Of a stretch of 64,000 nt of DNA, positions 26,196-34,441 are shown piece after piece. The notes beneath the pieces are model-generated. The model was not told the DNA's origin and searched no databases. It saw only the letters and a list, made by a program, of their open reading frames with translations. Position 1 is the stretch's first letter, and every line of letters begins with the position of its first letter. The position numbers and the translations under genes were made by a program. The DNA comes from Streptomyces rimosus subsp. rimosus. GTDB taxonomy: Bacteria; Actinomycetota; Actinomycetes; Streptomycetales; Streptomycetaceae. The DNA lies in assembly GCF_000720725.1 (NCBI RefSeq), contig NZ_JOCQ01000036.1, forward strand, positions 12,630 to 76,629. The letters run 5' to 3'.

Positions 26196-28463
26196 TCAGT
26201 GCCGCTTCAGCTGCCCATCCTGCTCCCCTTCGCCCCGTTTGGGGAAGAGGTGACCACGCACCGCGCCTGCGAGTCGGTGACGCAGTGCGGTCCACCTCCG
26301 CCCGGCCGATACGGTGCGTACAGCCTGCCCCAAAGCCTTGCGCGAGCCGACCAGCACCACCAGTCGTTTTGCCCGGGTAACACCCGTATAGAGCAGGTTT
26401 CGCTGCAGCATCATCCAAGCGCCGGTGGTGACCGGAATCACCACTGCCGGATACTCGCTGCCCTGGGAGCGGTGGATGGTCACCGCATAAGCGTGCGCCA
26501 GCTCGTCCAGTTCGTCGAAGTCGTAGGAGATCTCCTCGTCCTCGTCCGTGAGCACCGTCAGCCACTGCTCATCTGAGTTGATCTTGGTGACGACGCCGAC
26601 GGTGCCGTTGAAGACGCCGTTGCTGCCCTTCTCGTAGTTGTTGCGAATCTGCGTCACCTTGTCGCCCACCCGGAACACCCGCCCGCCCACGCGCCGCTCC
26701 GGTATGTCCGGCCTGGCGGGGGTGAGTGCCTGCTGGAGGAGCCCGTTCAGCGTGCCGGCGCCGGCCGGGCCGCGGTGCATCGGCGTGAGCACCTGCACGT
26801 CCCGCCGAGGATCCAGGCCGAACTTCGCGGGGATACGGCGGGCCACCACGTCGACCGCGACCCGCCCGGCCTCCTCGGTGTCCTCCTCGGCGAAGAGGTA
26901 GAAATCGGTCATGCCCTCCGTGATCGGCAGCATGCCCACGTTGATGCGGTGGGCGTTCGTGACCACTCCCGACTGCTGGGCCTGGCGGAAGATCCGGGTC
27001 AGCCGTACGGACGGGACCGGGCAGCGCTCGGCGAGCAGATCGCGCAGCACCTCGCCCGCGCCCACCGAGGGAAGCTGGTCCACGTCACCCACCAGGAGGA
27101 GGTGGGCGCCCGGCGGCACCGCCTTGATCAGCTTGTTGGCGAGCAGCAGGTCGAGCATGGACGCTTCGTCGACCACGATCAGGTCGGCGTCCAGGGGACG
27201 GTCCTTGTCGTACGCGGCGTCCCCGCCCGGTTTGAGCTCCAGCAGCCGGTGCACCGTGGACGCCTCGACGCCGGTCAGCTCCGAGAGCCGCTTGGCGGCC
27301 CGGCCGGTGGGGGCCGCGAGGACCACCTTGGCCTTCTTGGCGCGGGCCAGCTCCACGATCGAGCGGACCGTGAAGGACTTCCCACACCCCGGCCCGCCGG
27401 TCAGCACCGCGACCTTCTCCGTGAGCGCCAGTCGTACGGCGGCCTCCTGCTCGGGCGCCAGGCTGGCCTTCGTACGCTCGGCGAGCCAGGCCAGTGCCTT
27501 GTCCCAGTGCACCGTCCGGAAAGACGGCATCCGGTCCTCGCGCGTGCCCAGCAGCCGCAGCAGCTGGGACGCCAGGGAGATCTCGGCGCGGTGGAAGGGG
27601 ACCAGATAGACGGCGGTGATGGGGTCTGCACCGTCCGGGCTGGGCACGGTCTCGCGGACCACGCCTTCCGGATCCGCCGCCAGCTCCCCCAGGCAGTCGA
27701 TGACCAGCCCCGTGTCGACATGCAGCAACTTGACCGAGGCGGCGATCAGTTCCTCCTCCGGGAGGAAGCAGTGCCCCTGGTCGGTGGACTGTGAAAGGGC
27801 GTACTGCAGACCTGCCTTGACCCGCTCCGGGCTGTCCTGCGGGATGCCGATGGCCTGGGCGATGCGGTCGGCGGTCAGGAAGCCGATGCCCCAGACGTCG
27901 GCGGCGAGACGGTAGGGCTCGTTCTTGACCACGGAGATCGAGGCATCGCCGTACTTCTTGTAGATGCGCACTGCGATGGAGGTGGAGACGCCCACCCCCT
28001 GGAGGAAGACCATGACCTCCTTGATGGCCTTCTGCTCTTCCCAGGCGTCGGCGATCAGCTTCATGCGCTTCGGGCCGAGGCCGGGCACCTCGACGAGGCG
28101 CTTCGGCTCCTGCTCGATGACGTCGAGGGTGTCCAGGGCGAAGTACTCGGTGATGCGGTCGGCCATGACCGGGCCGATGCCCTTGATCAGGCCGGAGCCG
28201 AGGTAGCGCCGTATGCCCTGGATCGTGGCGGGCAGGACGGTGGTGTAGTTCTCGACGGTGAACTGCCGTCCGTACTGCGGGTGGGAGCCCCAACGGCCCT
28301 CCAGTCGCAGTGACTCCCCCGGCTGAGCGCCCAGCAGCGACCCGACGACAGTGAGGAGGTCACCGGAGCCGCCCGTGTCCAGACGCGCGACCGTGTAACC
28401 GGTCTCCTCATTGGCGTAGGTGATCCGCTCCAGGACCCCTTCGACCACGGCTGGAATGAACAT
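26196..28463 (-). CDS. RecD2-like SF1B DNA helicase
   Basis: This 755-residue protein has an N-terminal OB-like domain and tandem helix-hairpin-helix units (LIKGIGPVMADRITEYF, VPGLGPKRMKLI, VWGIGFLTADRIA). The helicase core has Walker A LTGGPGCGKSFT near residue 358, Walker B LIVVDEASMLD, LVGDVDQLPSVGAGEVL, LTRIFRQA and the motif VI region VTIHRSQGSEYPAVV. This is the RecD2 (YrrC-like) 5'-3' helicase layout, which works without RecB/C in genomes using AdnAB or AddAB. ATG 28463 is used because homology starts at MFIPAVVEGVLERI. The 108 upstream in-frame codons are non-conserved noise. Confidence 0.92.
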   Translation of the reverse strand: MFIPAVVEGVLERITYANEETGYTVARLDTGGSGDLLTVVGSLLGAQPGESLRLEGRWGSHPQYGRQFTVENYTTVLPATIQGIRRYLGSGLIKGIGPVMADRITEYFALDTLDVIEQEPKRLVEVPGLGPKRMKLIADAWEEQKAIKEVMVFLQGVGVSTSIAVRIYKKYGDASISVVKNEPYRLAADVWGIGFLTADRIAQAIGIPQDSPERVKAGLQYALSQSTDQGHCFLPEEELIAASVKLLHVDTGLVIDCLGELAADPEGVVRETVPSPDGADPITAVYLVPFHRAEISLASQLLRLLGTREDRMPSFRTVHWDKALAWLAERTKASLAPEQEAAVRLALTEKVAVLTGGPGCGKSFTVRSIVELARAKKAKVVLAAPTGRAAKRLSELTGVEASTVHRLLELKPGGDAAYDKDRPLDADLIVVDEASMLDLLLANKLIKAVPPGAHLLLVGDVDQLPSVGAGEVLRDLLAERCPVPSVRLTRIFRQAQQSGVVTNAHRINVGMLPITEGMTDFYLFAEEDTEEAGRVAVDVVARRIPAKFGLDPRRDVQVLTPMHRGPAGAGTLNGLLQQALTPARPDIPERRVGGRVFRVGDKVTQIRNNYEKGSNGVFNGTVGVVTKINSDEQWLTVLTDEDEEISYDFDELDELAHAYAVTIHRSQGSEYPAVVIPVTTGAWMMLQRNLLYTGVTRAKRLVVLVGSRKALGQAVRTVSAGRRWTALRHRLAGAVRGHLFPKRGEGEQDGQLKRH

Positions 28464-28810
28464 GAACCGACCGTACCGCCAGCGTCCGACATCGCGTTCG
28501 GCCCTGTGGATAACTTGCGTCGGAGCTGGCTGCGGAGGCTCTACGGTGAGGTCCGCCGCGAGCCGCACACAGTCTCCGCACGTGTCGCGGAGGACGCGTC
28601 GGCAGCCGATTCGGCGCCCTTGGCGACGACCGTCACAGCAAACGCTTCGAGGGGCCCGGTCTGGCGCCCGGACCCCTCGATTCCCCCTCCGTTCGGCCCC
28701 CTGATCCCCCCTCGGATCCCCCCGGTTCCCTCTCCCCTTGGGAGCCTGACGACATGTACGACCCGCCCGGCCCGGGAACGGTTGCACAGATCCGCTGAGT
28801 TATTTCTTCG
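28464..28810. other. Intergenic region downstream of the DUF993 operon
   Basis: No gene is supported in 347 bases. A hairpin at 28647-28680 probably ends the leftward three-gene operon. The region next to 28463 should hold the helicase promoter, but no convincing -35/-10 pair is visible. Confidence 0.5.
28647..28680 (-). terminator. Probable terminator of the DUF993 operon
   Basis: The stem TCGAGGGG / CCCCTCGA continues with CCGG/CCGG pairs after one mismatch. It lies 131 bases beyond the last gene of the leftward operon. Confidence 0.5.
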
Positions 28811-29686
28811 TTACCTGGTGTGCATGATGTGGGTGGTGAACCGCTCTACGACTTCGGCCAGCACTTCGCTCCCCGGCCGCTCCCACAGCGACGGATTGAA
28901 GATCTCGACCTCGATGGGCCCCCGGTAGCCGGCGGCGTCGACCCGCTGGCGGAACCACCGCAGGTCCACCGCGCCGTCGCCGAGCTGGCCGCGCCCGAGC
29001 AGCACCCCCGCGGGCAAGGGTGTGACCCAGTCGGCGAGTTGGAACGCCGCGATACGTCCGGCAGCGCCCGCGCGTTCGATCTGCGTGCCGATCGTGTCGT
29101 CCCACCACAGGTGGTAGGTGTCCACGACCACACCCACCCGCTCGGCCGGGAACCGTTCGGCCAGGTCGAGAGCCTGGGCGAGAGTCGAGACGACGCAGCG
29201 GTCCGCCGCGTACATCGGATGCAGCGGTTCGATCGCGAGCCGCACTGCCGCCTTGGCCGCGTACGGCGCCAGTTCTCCCAGGGCATCGGCGACGCGCTCA
29301 CGGGCACCGCGCAAGTCGCGACTGCCGGGCGGCAGCCCGCCGGAGACGAGGACGAGGGTGTCGGTGCCGAGCGCGGCCGCCTCCTCGATGGCTGCCCGGT
29401 TGTCGGCCAGCGCGTCCGCGCGTCCCTTGGGATCGGAAGCGGTGAAGAAACCACCGCGGCACAGGCTCGTGACGACCAGCCCCGCATCCCGTACGAGCCG
29501 GGCTGCGGCAGCTGCTCCGTACGCCTGCACCGGGGCGCGCCAGAGACCGACACCCCGCACTCCCGCTCGGGCGCAGCCATCGGCGAGTGCGGGCAGGGAC
29601 CATTGCTTGACGGTCTGCTGGTTGAGGCTGAACCGGGCGAACAGGTCGTCTCGTTCTTCTGCCACATCCCGGGATTCGACACTCAT
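28811..29686 (-). CDS. Sugar phosphate isomerase/epimerase (TIM barrel)
   Basis: This 291-residue AP-endonuclease-2-fold protein is the third gene of a leftward operon. Metal-binding segments are RLAIEPLHPMYAADRC, VVVDTYHLWWDDT (His/Asp), IAAFQLADWVTPLP and GPIEVEIFNPSLWERP (Glu). Together they give the Glu-Asp/His-Glu site of the xylose isomerase-like superfamily. ATG 29686 overlaps the upstream stop as ATGA and has a GGAGGTGG ribosome site. With the Gfo/Idh/MocA dehydrogenase and the DUF993 barrel it likely processes a keto-sugar or polyol. The exact substrate is not known. Confidence 0.88.
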   Translation of the reverse strand: MSVESRDVAEERDDLFARFSLNQQTVKQWSLPALADGCARAGVRGVGLWRAPVQAYGAAAAARLVRDAGLVVTSLCRGGFFTASDPKGRADALADNRAAIEEAAALGTDTLVLVSGGLPPGSRDLRGARERVADALGELAPYAAKAAVRLAIEPLHPMYAADRCVVSTLAQALDLAERFPAERVGVVVDTYHLWWDDTIGTQIERAGAAGRIAAFQLADWVTPLPAGVLLGRGQLGDGAVDLRWFRQRVDAAGYRGPIEVEIFNPSLWERPGSEVLAEVVERFTTHIMHTR

Positions 29687-30858
29687 GCCGAGCCACCTCC
29701 GAGTACCGAAGCCAGTTGGCGCATGCGAGACTCTGCCAGTTCAGGGTCTGGGAACAGGCCCAGCGAGTCAGCCAGTTCGTACGCACGCTTCAGGTGCGGC
29801 AGCGACCTGGCCGATTGGAGGCCGCCCACCATCGTGAAGTGCGACTGGTGCCCGGCAAGCCAGGCCAGCAGGACGACACCGGTCTTGTAGTAGCGCGTCG
29901 GCGTCTGGAAGAGGTGGCGGGAGAGTGTGACGGTCGGATCCAGCCGCTTGCGGAAAGCAGCCGTGTCTCCACTGTCGAGCAGGCGTAAGGCATCCGCCGC
30001 CAGCGGGGCGAGGGGGTCGAAGATACCTAGGAGGGCGTCACTGTGCCCGTGTTCGTCGCCGGCGATCAGCTCGGGGTAGTGGAAGTCGTCGCCTGTGTAG
30101 CACCGCACACCGACCGGGAGGCGGCGGCGTAGCTGGATTTCGCGGTCCGCATCCAGGAGCGACACCTTCACGCCGTCCACTTTGTCGGGGTGCTCGGCGA
30201 TGATCTGCAGGAACGTGTCGGTCGCGGTGTCCAGTTCCGAACTGCCCCAGTAGCCCTCCAGGGCCGGGTCGAACATGGGGCCGAGCCAATGGAGGATCAC
30301 CGGCTGGGCGGCCTGGCGCAGCAGATGTCCGTACATCTCCACGTACGATGCCGGGCTTTCGGCTGCCCCGGCCAGATGCCGGGACGCCATGACGATGGCC
30401 TGGGCTCCGGCACCCTCGACGAGGGACAACTGCTCCTCGTAGGCGGCCTTGATGTCGGCCAGGCTCGCGGAGGGTGCTGCCAGTTGGTCCGTGCCGACAC
30501 CGCAAGCGATGCGCCCGCCGACCGCCGCTGCCTCGGCGGCGGAACGGAGGATCAGCTCGGACGCCGAGGCCCAGTCCAGCCCCATGCCACGCTGCGCGGT
30601 GTCCATGGCCTCCGCCACGCCGAGACCGTGCGACCACAGGTGGTGGCGGAAGGCGAGGGTGGCATCCCAATCGATGGCGGCGGGGCCGTCCGGGGTGGTG
30701 TCGGCAAAGGGATCGGCGACCACGTGGGCGGCGGCGAAGACGGTACGGGAGACGAAGGGGGCGGCCCGGTTCGGGGGCTCAGCGGGCGCCCGAACCGTGT
30801 CGGACTCGGCCCGGAGGGGATCGGTCATCGGTCCGGGCCTGCTCACCCACCCGTTCAT
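29683..30858 (-). CDS. DUF993 / dihydrodipicolinate synthase-like family protein
   Basis: This 391-residue protein belongs to the DUF993 group, a (beta/alpha)8 fold related to DapA/N-acetylneuraminate lyases. Diagnostic stretches include AIDWDATLAFRHHLWSHGLGVAEAMDTAQRG, GRIACGVGTDQL, PVILHWLGPMFDPALEGYWGS and DGVKVSLLDADREI. The Lys in VDGVKVSLL occupies a position plausible for the Schiff-base lysine of class I aldolases. It overlaps both neighbours by ATGA junctions, so the three proteins are translationally coupled. An aldolase or lyase step on a keto-sugar acid is a reasonable inference, but I know of no proven activity. Confidence 0.85.
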   Translation of the reverse strand: MNGWVSRPGPMTDPLRAESDTVRAPAEPPNRAAPFVSRTVFAAAHVVADPFADTTPDGPAAIDWDATLAFRHHLWSHGLGVAEAMDTAQRGMGLDWASASELILRSAAEAAAVGGRIACGVGTDQLAAPSASLADIKAAYEEQLSLVEGAGAQAIVMASRHLAGAAESPASYVEMYGHLLRQAAQPVILHWLGPMFDPALEGYWGSSELDTATDTFLQIIAEHPDKVDGVKVSLLDADREIQLRRRLPVGVRCYTGDDFHYPELIAGDEHGHSDALLGIFDPLAPLAADALRLLDSGDTAAFRKRLDPTVTLSRHLFQTPTRYYKTGVVLLAWLAGHQSHFTMVGGLQSARSLPHLKRAYELADSLGLFPDPELAESRMRQLASVLGGGSA

Positions 30859-32006
30859 CGCCCCAGCTCCGGCACGTCCAGGCGGCGTCCCTCCGCCGAC
30901 GACTTCAGCCCCAGTTCAGCGAGCTGCACACCGCGCGCGCCCGCTGCCAGGTCCCAGCGCCAGGGCTCGTCCCGTACGACGTGGCGCAGAAACAGCTCCC
31001 ACTGCGCCTTGAAGCCGTTGCCGAAATCCCCATTGTCCGGGACTACCTGCCACTGGTCACGGTAGGAATCGGTGGTCGGTACGTCCGGGTTCCAGACCGG
31101 TTTGGGGGTGGCGGCCCGGTGCTGGACGCGGCATCCGCGCACTCCCGCGACGGCTGAGCCTTCCGTCCCGTCAACCTGGAACTCGACAAGTTCGTCCCGG
31201 TGGACCCGCACCGACCACGAGGAGTTGATCTGTGCGACGATGCCGCCGTCCAGCTGGAAGATGCCGTAGGCGGCGTCGTCCGCGGTGGCCTCGTACGACT
31301 TGCCGTTCTCGTCCCAGCGGCGCGGTACGTGTGTGGTGACCTGCGCTTGTACGGTCCGTACGCACCCGAAGAGTTCGTGCAGGACGTACTCCCAGTGCGG
31401 GAACATGTCGACCGCGATGCCGCCGCCGTCCTCGGCGCGATAGTTCCACGAAGGGCGCTGCGCCGACTGCCAGTCGCCCTCGAAGACCCAGTAGCCGAAC
31501 TCGCCCCGTACGGACAGAATGCGGCCGAAGAAGCCGCCCTCGACCAGGCGACGGAGTTTGAGCAGGCCGGGCAGGAAGAGCTTGTCCTGGACGACACCGT
31601 GTTTGACGCCGGCTTCGTCGGCCAGCCGAGCCAGTTCCAGTGCTCCGTCGAGCCCGGTGGCGGTCGGCTTCTCGCAGTACAAGTGCTTTCCGGCAGCAAT
31701 CGCATTCTTCACCGCTTCCTCACGGGCAGCGGTGACCTGGGCATCGAAGTAGATGTCGATGCTGTCGTCCGCGAGCACCGCATCCAGGTCCGTGCTCCAG
31801 TGCGCCAGTCCGTGACGCTCGGCCAGTGCCCGCAGCTTGTGCTCTGTACGGCCGACGAGGACCGGCTCAGGCCAGATCACTGTGCCGTCGCCGAGGTCCA
31901 GGCCGCCTTGTTCCTGCAGCGCAAGGATGGAGCGGACCAGATGCTGGCGGTAGCCCATGCGCCCGGTCACACCGTTCATGGCGATGCGTACGGTCTTGCG
32001 TGTCAC
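30855..32006 (-). CDS. Gfo/Idh/MocA family oxidoreductase
   Basis: This 383-residue NAD(P)-dependent dehydrogenase is the first gene of the leftward three-gene operon. The dinucleotide-binding segment is RIAMNGVTGRMGYRQHL, an unusual form with N-G-V-T-G-R-M-G. Catalytic segments are LYCEKPTAT (Lys) and GGGIAVDMFPHWEYVLHELFG (Asp/His). The GTG at 32006 is preferred because homology begins at TRKTVRIAMNG and a GAAGGGC ribosome-like site precedes it. An upstream frame to 32186 crosses the operator. Expression is likely controlled by the divergent LacI-type gene through the operator at 32125-32140. It probably oxidises a sugar or glycoside hydroxyl to a ketone. Confidence 0.88.
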   Translation of the reverse strand: MTRKTVRIAMNGVTGRMGYRQHLVRSILALQEQGGLDLGDGTVIWPEPVLVGRTEHKLRALAERHGLAHWSTDLDAVLADDSIDIYFDAQVTAAREEAVKNAIAAGKHLYCEKPTATGLDGALELARLADEAGVKHGVVQDKLFLPGLLKLRRLVEGGFFGRILSVRGEFGYWVFEGDWQSAQRPSWNYRAEDGGGIAVDMFPHWEYVLHELFGCVRTVQAQVTTHVPRRWDENGKSYEATADDAAYGIFQLDGGIVAQINSSWSVRVHRDELVEFQVDGTEGSAVAGVRGCRVQHRAATPKPVWNPDVPTTDSYRDQWQVVPDNGDFGNGFKAQWELFLRHVVRDEPWRWDLAAGARGVQLAELGLKSSAEGRRLDVPELGR

Positions 32007-32124
32007 GGCCCGGCCCTTCTGGAGAACTCGGCTCGCGCGACGGGCGCGATGCGGGCACCGGGCGCGCACGGCGAGCGGACGACAACGGTGAGCAGGACGG
32101 CAGCGAGCGCGCATCCGAAACGCG

Positions 32125-32140
32125 TAGCAAGCGCTTTCTA
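32125..32140. promoter_or_regulatory. LacI-family operator in the divergent promoter region
   Basis: The 16-bp near-palindrome TAGCAAGCGCTTTCTA has the AAGCGCTT core of LacI/CcpA-family sites. It lies between the divergent LacI gene and the oxidoreductase operon. A TAGCCT -10 candidate for the regulator follows at 32154-32159. Confidence 0.8.
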
Positions 32141-32206
32141 TCGCGAGAGAAGCTAGCCTGCGGCGCAAGGCAGGGACAAGAGGCACGACATGGGGTGGGG
32201 CGATCG

Positions 32207-33427
32207 ATGGCAGTGACGCTGGCGGATGTCGCGGCGCGGGCGGGGGTCTCGACGGCGACCGTCTCGCGCGTGCTGAGCGGCAACTACCCGGTTGCCGAGA
32301 ACACCCGCGCCCGGGTGCTGCGCGCCGTGGCAGACCTGGAATACGTGGTCAACGGCCCGGCCAGCGCGCTGGCAGCCGCTACTTCCGACCTGGTGGGCAT
32401 CCTCGTCAACGACATCGCCGACCCGTTCTTCGGAATCATCGCCTCGGCCGTGCAGTCCGAGATGAGCGCTGGTACGGGACAGCACATCGGCAGCGGGACG
32501 AACCCCCGAACGGGTGACAGCGGCACGCGCCGTCGCCCGGGTGCCGGCCCCGCGCTCGTACCGGCCGGTGAAAAACTGGCCGTGGTCTGCAACACCGGAG
32601 GCTCCCCGGAGCGTGAGCTGACGTACCTCACGCTGCTCCAGCGCCAACGCGCGGCCGCCGTCGTACTGACCGGCGGCGCGGTGGAGGACGCCGGTCACGC
32701 CGCGGCCGTGACCGCCGCGCTGAGGCGCCTGGCCGCGGCCGGCACCCGGGTGGTGCTGTGCGGCCGCCCGCCCCTGGGCCCGGAGGCCGATGCCCGGAAG
32801 CCCAAGGCGACCGCTGGGCCTCGTACCGACCTGGAGGCGCGAATCCTCCAGCGCGCCATCCGGAAAGTCCCCACCGCCCCCTCCCCCATCACCCTCGCCT
32901 TCGACAACCGCGGCGGTGCCCAGCGGCTCACCGAGCACCTGATTTCGCTCGGGCACCGGCACATCGGCTACATTGCCGGGCCCGTCGGCCGTACCACCAC
33001 CCGCCACCGCCTGGAGGGCCACCGCGCCGCCCTCACCGCGCACGACATCCCGGACCCGGCCCACCGCACCGTCCACGGCGCCTACGACCGCGCCGCCGGT
33101 TACGACGCCGCGCTGGAACTACTTCGTCGCGACCCAGCTTTGACAGCTGTCATCGCGGCCAACGACACCGCTGCGCTCGGCGTGTGCGCCGCCCTGCGCG
33201 ACCGCGGGCTGCGGGTACCCGGCGACATCTCCGTGGCGGGCTTCGACGACCTGCCGTTCAGCGCGGATGCCGCCCCGGCTCTCACCACCGTACGGCTGCC
33301 GCTCCAGGAAGCCGGCGCGCGAGCCGGACGGCTGGCGACGGGGCGCGAGACGCCTCCTCCAGGAGAAATCGCCACTCTTTGCGGGGACTTGATGGTGCGC
33401 GAATCGACTTCTTCTCCCTACTCTTGA
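32207..33427 (+). CDS. LacI family transcriptional regulator
   Basis: This 406-residue repressor has the N-terminal HTH VTLADVAARAGVSTATVSRVLSGNYPVAENTRARVLRA. The periplasmic-binding-protein-like effector domain carries LVGILVNDIADPFFGIIA, ISLGHRHIGYIAGP, AVIAANDTAALGVCAALRDRG and VPGDISVAGFDDLPFSADAAPALTTV. It is about 60 residues longer than typical members. The excess consists of two low-complexity inserts, near residues 90-125 (GSGTNPRTGDSGTRRRPGAG) and near 185-225 (DARKPKATAGPRTD). It is divergent from the DUF993 operon and probably represses it until a sugar ligand binds. Its stop lies inside the first MarR-type palindrome downstream. Confidence 0.92.
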   Translation: MAVTLADVAARAGVSTATVSRVLSGNYPVAENTRARVLRAVADLEYVVNGPASALAAATSDLVGILVNDIADPFFGIIASAVQSEMSAGTGQHIGSGTNPRTGDSGTRRRPGAGPALVPAGEKLAVVCNTGGSPERELTYLTLLQRQRAAAVVLTGGAVEDAGHAAAVTAALRRLAAAGTRVVLCGRPPLGPEADARKPKATAGPRTDLEARILQRAIRKVPTAPSPITLAFDNRGGAQRLTEHLISLGHRHIGYIAGPVGRTTTRHRLEGHRAALTAHDIPDPAHRTVHGAYDRAAGYDAALELLRRDPALTAVIAANDTAALGVCAALRDRGLRVPGDISVAGFDDLPFSADAAPALTTVRLPLQEAGARAGRLATGRETPPPGEIATLCGDLMVRESTSSPYS

Positions 33428-33451
33428 CTCAGTCAACCTTGACTGGGTCAA
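33424..33451. promoter_or_regulatory. Tandem palindromic operators upstream of the MarR-GNAT gene
   Basis: Two 13-bp palindromes, TTGACTCAGTCAA (33424-33436) and TTGACTGGGTCAA (33439-33451), are separated by CC. Their centres are 15 bases apart. They precede ATG 33471 by 19 bases and overlap the end of the LacI gene, a layout typical of MarR autoregulation. Confidence 0.75.
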
Positions 33452-33470
33452 CGGTAAGGCGGGGAGCGCC

Positions 33471-34430
33471 ATGACAGGGCGAGAGGTCCAGCGGGTCCGC
33501 AGCTTCAACCGCTTCTACACGAACCTCATAGGCGCCCTCGACTACGGCCGTCACCTCTACACCCCGTACACCCTCACCGAAGCCCGCGTCCTGTACGAGA
33601 TCTCCCACGGTCACCGCGTGGACGCCGCCGACCTGCGCAGTGCGCTCTCCCTGGACGCGGGTTACCTCAGCAGGCTGCTCACCAGGTTCGAGGAGAGCGG
33701 GCTGATCACCCGCGGCCCCTCGGAGCGGGACGGCCGACGGCAGCGCATCACCCTCACCGAACACGGCCGCGCGGCCGCGGATCTCCTGGAGGAGCGATCG
33801 CGCGACTCCGCGGGGACGCTTCTCAGGCACCTTTCCGCTCCCGACCGAGCGCGGTTGCTGAATGCGATGACGGCCATACGGGGACTGCTCGGCGATGCGG
33901 CGGAGCGGTCGGCGCCCGTGTTGCGGCTGCGTGGCCCCGAACCCGGTGATCTCGGCTGGATGGTGCAGCGCAACGCCGACCTGTATGCGCGGGAGTACGG
34001 CTTCGACCTCAGTTACGAAGCGCTGGTGGCTCGGATCGTCGCCGAGTACGCCGAGCATTACGACCCGCTGTGGGACCGCACGTGGATCGCCGAGCTGGGC
34101 GGCGAACGGGTCGGCGCGGTCATGTGCGTACGGGACGGGATCGCAGCGGTGCCCCGGGAGACGAACGGGGCACCGCCGCGTACGGCCCGGCTGCGGCTTC
34201 TCCTCGTCGAGCCGGAGGCGCGCGGACGCGGCGTCGGTCAGGCCCTCGTCACCGCTTGTGTCGGATTCGCCCGCGAGAACGGTTACCGCGAGCTGGTGCT
34301 GTGGACGAACTCCGTACTGAGTGCGGCACGCGTCCTGTACGAGCGGGCCGGCTTCGAGCTGACCGCGGAGAAGCCGCACCGCAGTTTCGGTAGGGAGCTT
34401 GTCGGTCAGGACTGGCGTTTGCCGCTCTGA
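33471..34430 (+). CDS. Bifunctional MarR regulator / GNAT acetyltransferase
   Basis: This 319-residue protein joins two domains. Residues 1-150 are a MarR winged helix (TEARVLYEISHGHRVDAADLRSAL, YLSRLLTRFEESGLI, with the basic wing SERDGRRQRITLTEHG). Residues 155-319 are a GNAT acetyltransferase with the acetyl-CoA loop VEPEARGRGVGQALV and RVLYERAGFELT. MarR-GNAT fusions recur in actinobacteria and proteobacteria; known roles are few. The protein likely binds the paired palindromes at its own promoter. It is 11 bases upstream of a sugar isomerase gene, so the two are probably co-transcribed. Confidence 0.92.
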   Translation: MTGREVQRVRSFNRFYTNLIGALDYGRHLYTPYTLTEARVLYEISHGHRVDAADLRSALSLDAGYLSRLLTRFEESGLITRGPSERDGRRQRITLTEHGRAAADLLEERSRDSAGTLLRHLSAPDRARLLNAMTAIRGLLGDAAERSAPVLRLRGPEPGDLGWMVQRNADLYAREYGFDLSYEALVARIVAEYAEHYDPLWDRTWIAELGGERVGAVMCVRDGIAAVPRETNGAPPRTARLRLLLVEPEARGRGVGQALVTACVGFARENGYRELVLWTNSVLSAARVLYERAGFELTAEKPHRSFGRELVGQDWRLPL

Positions 34431-34441
34431 TCTGTGTTCAC

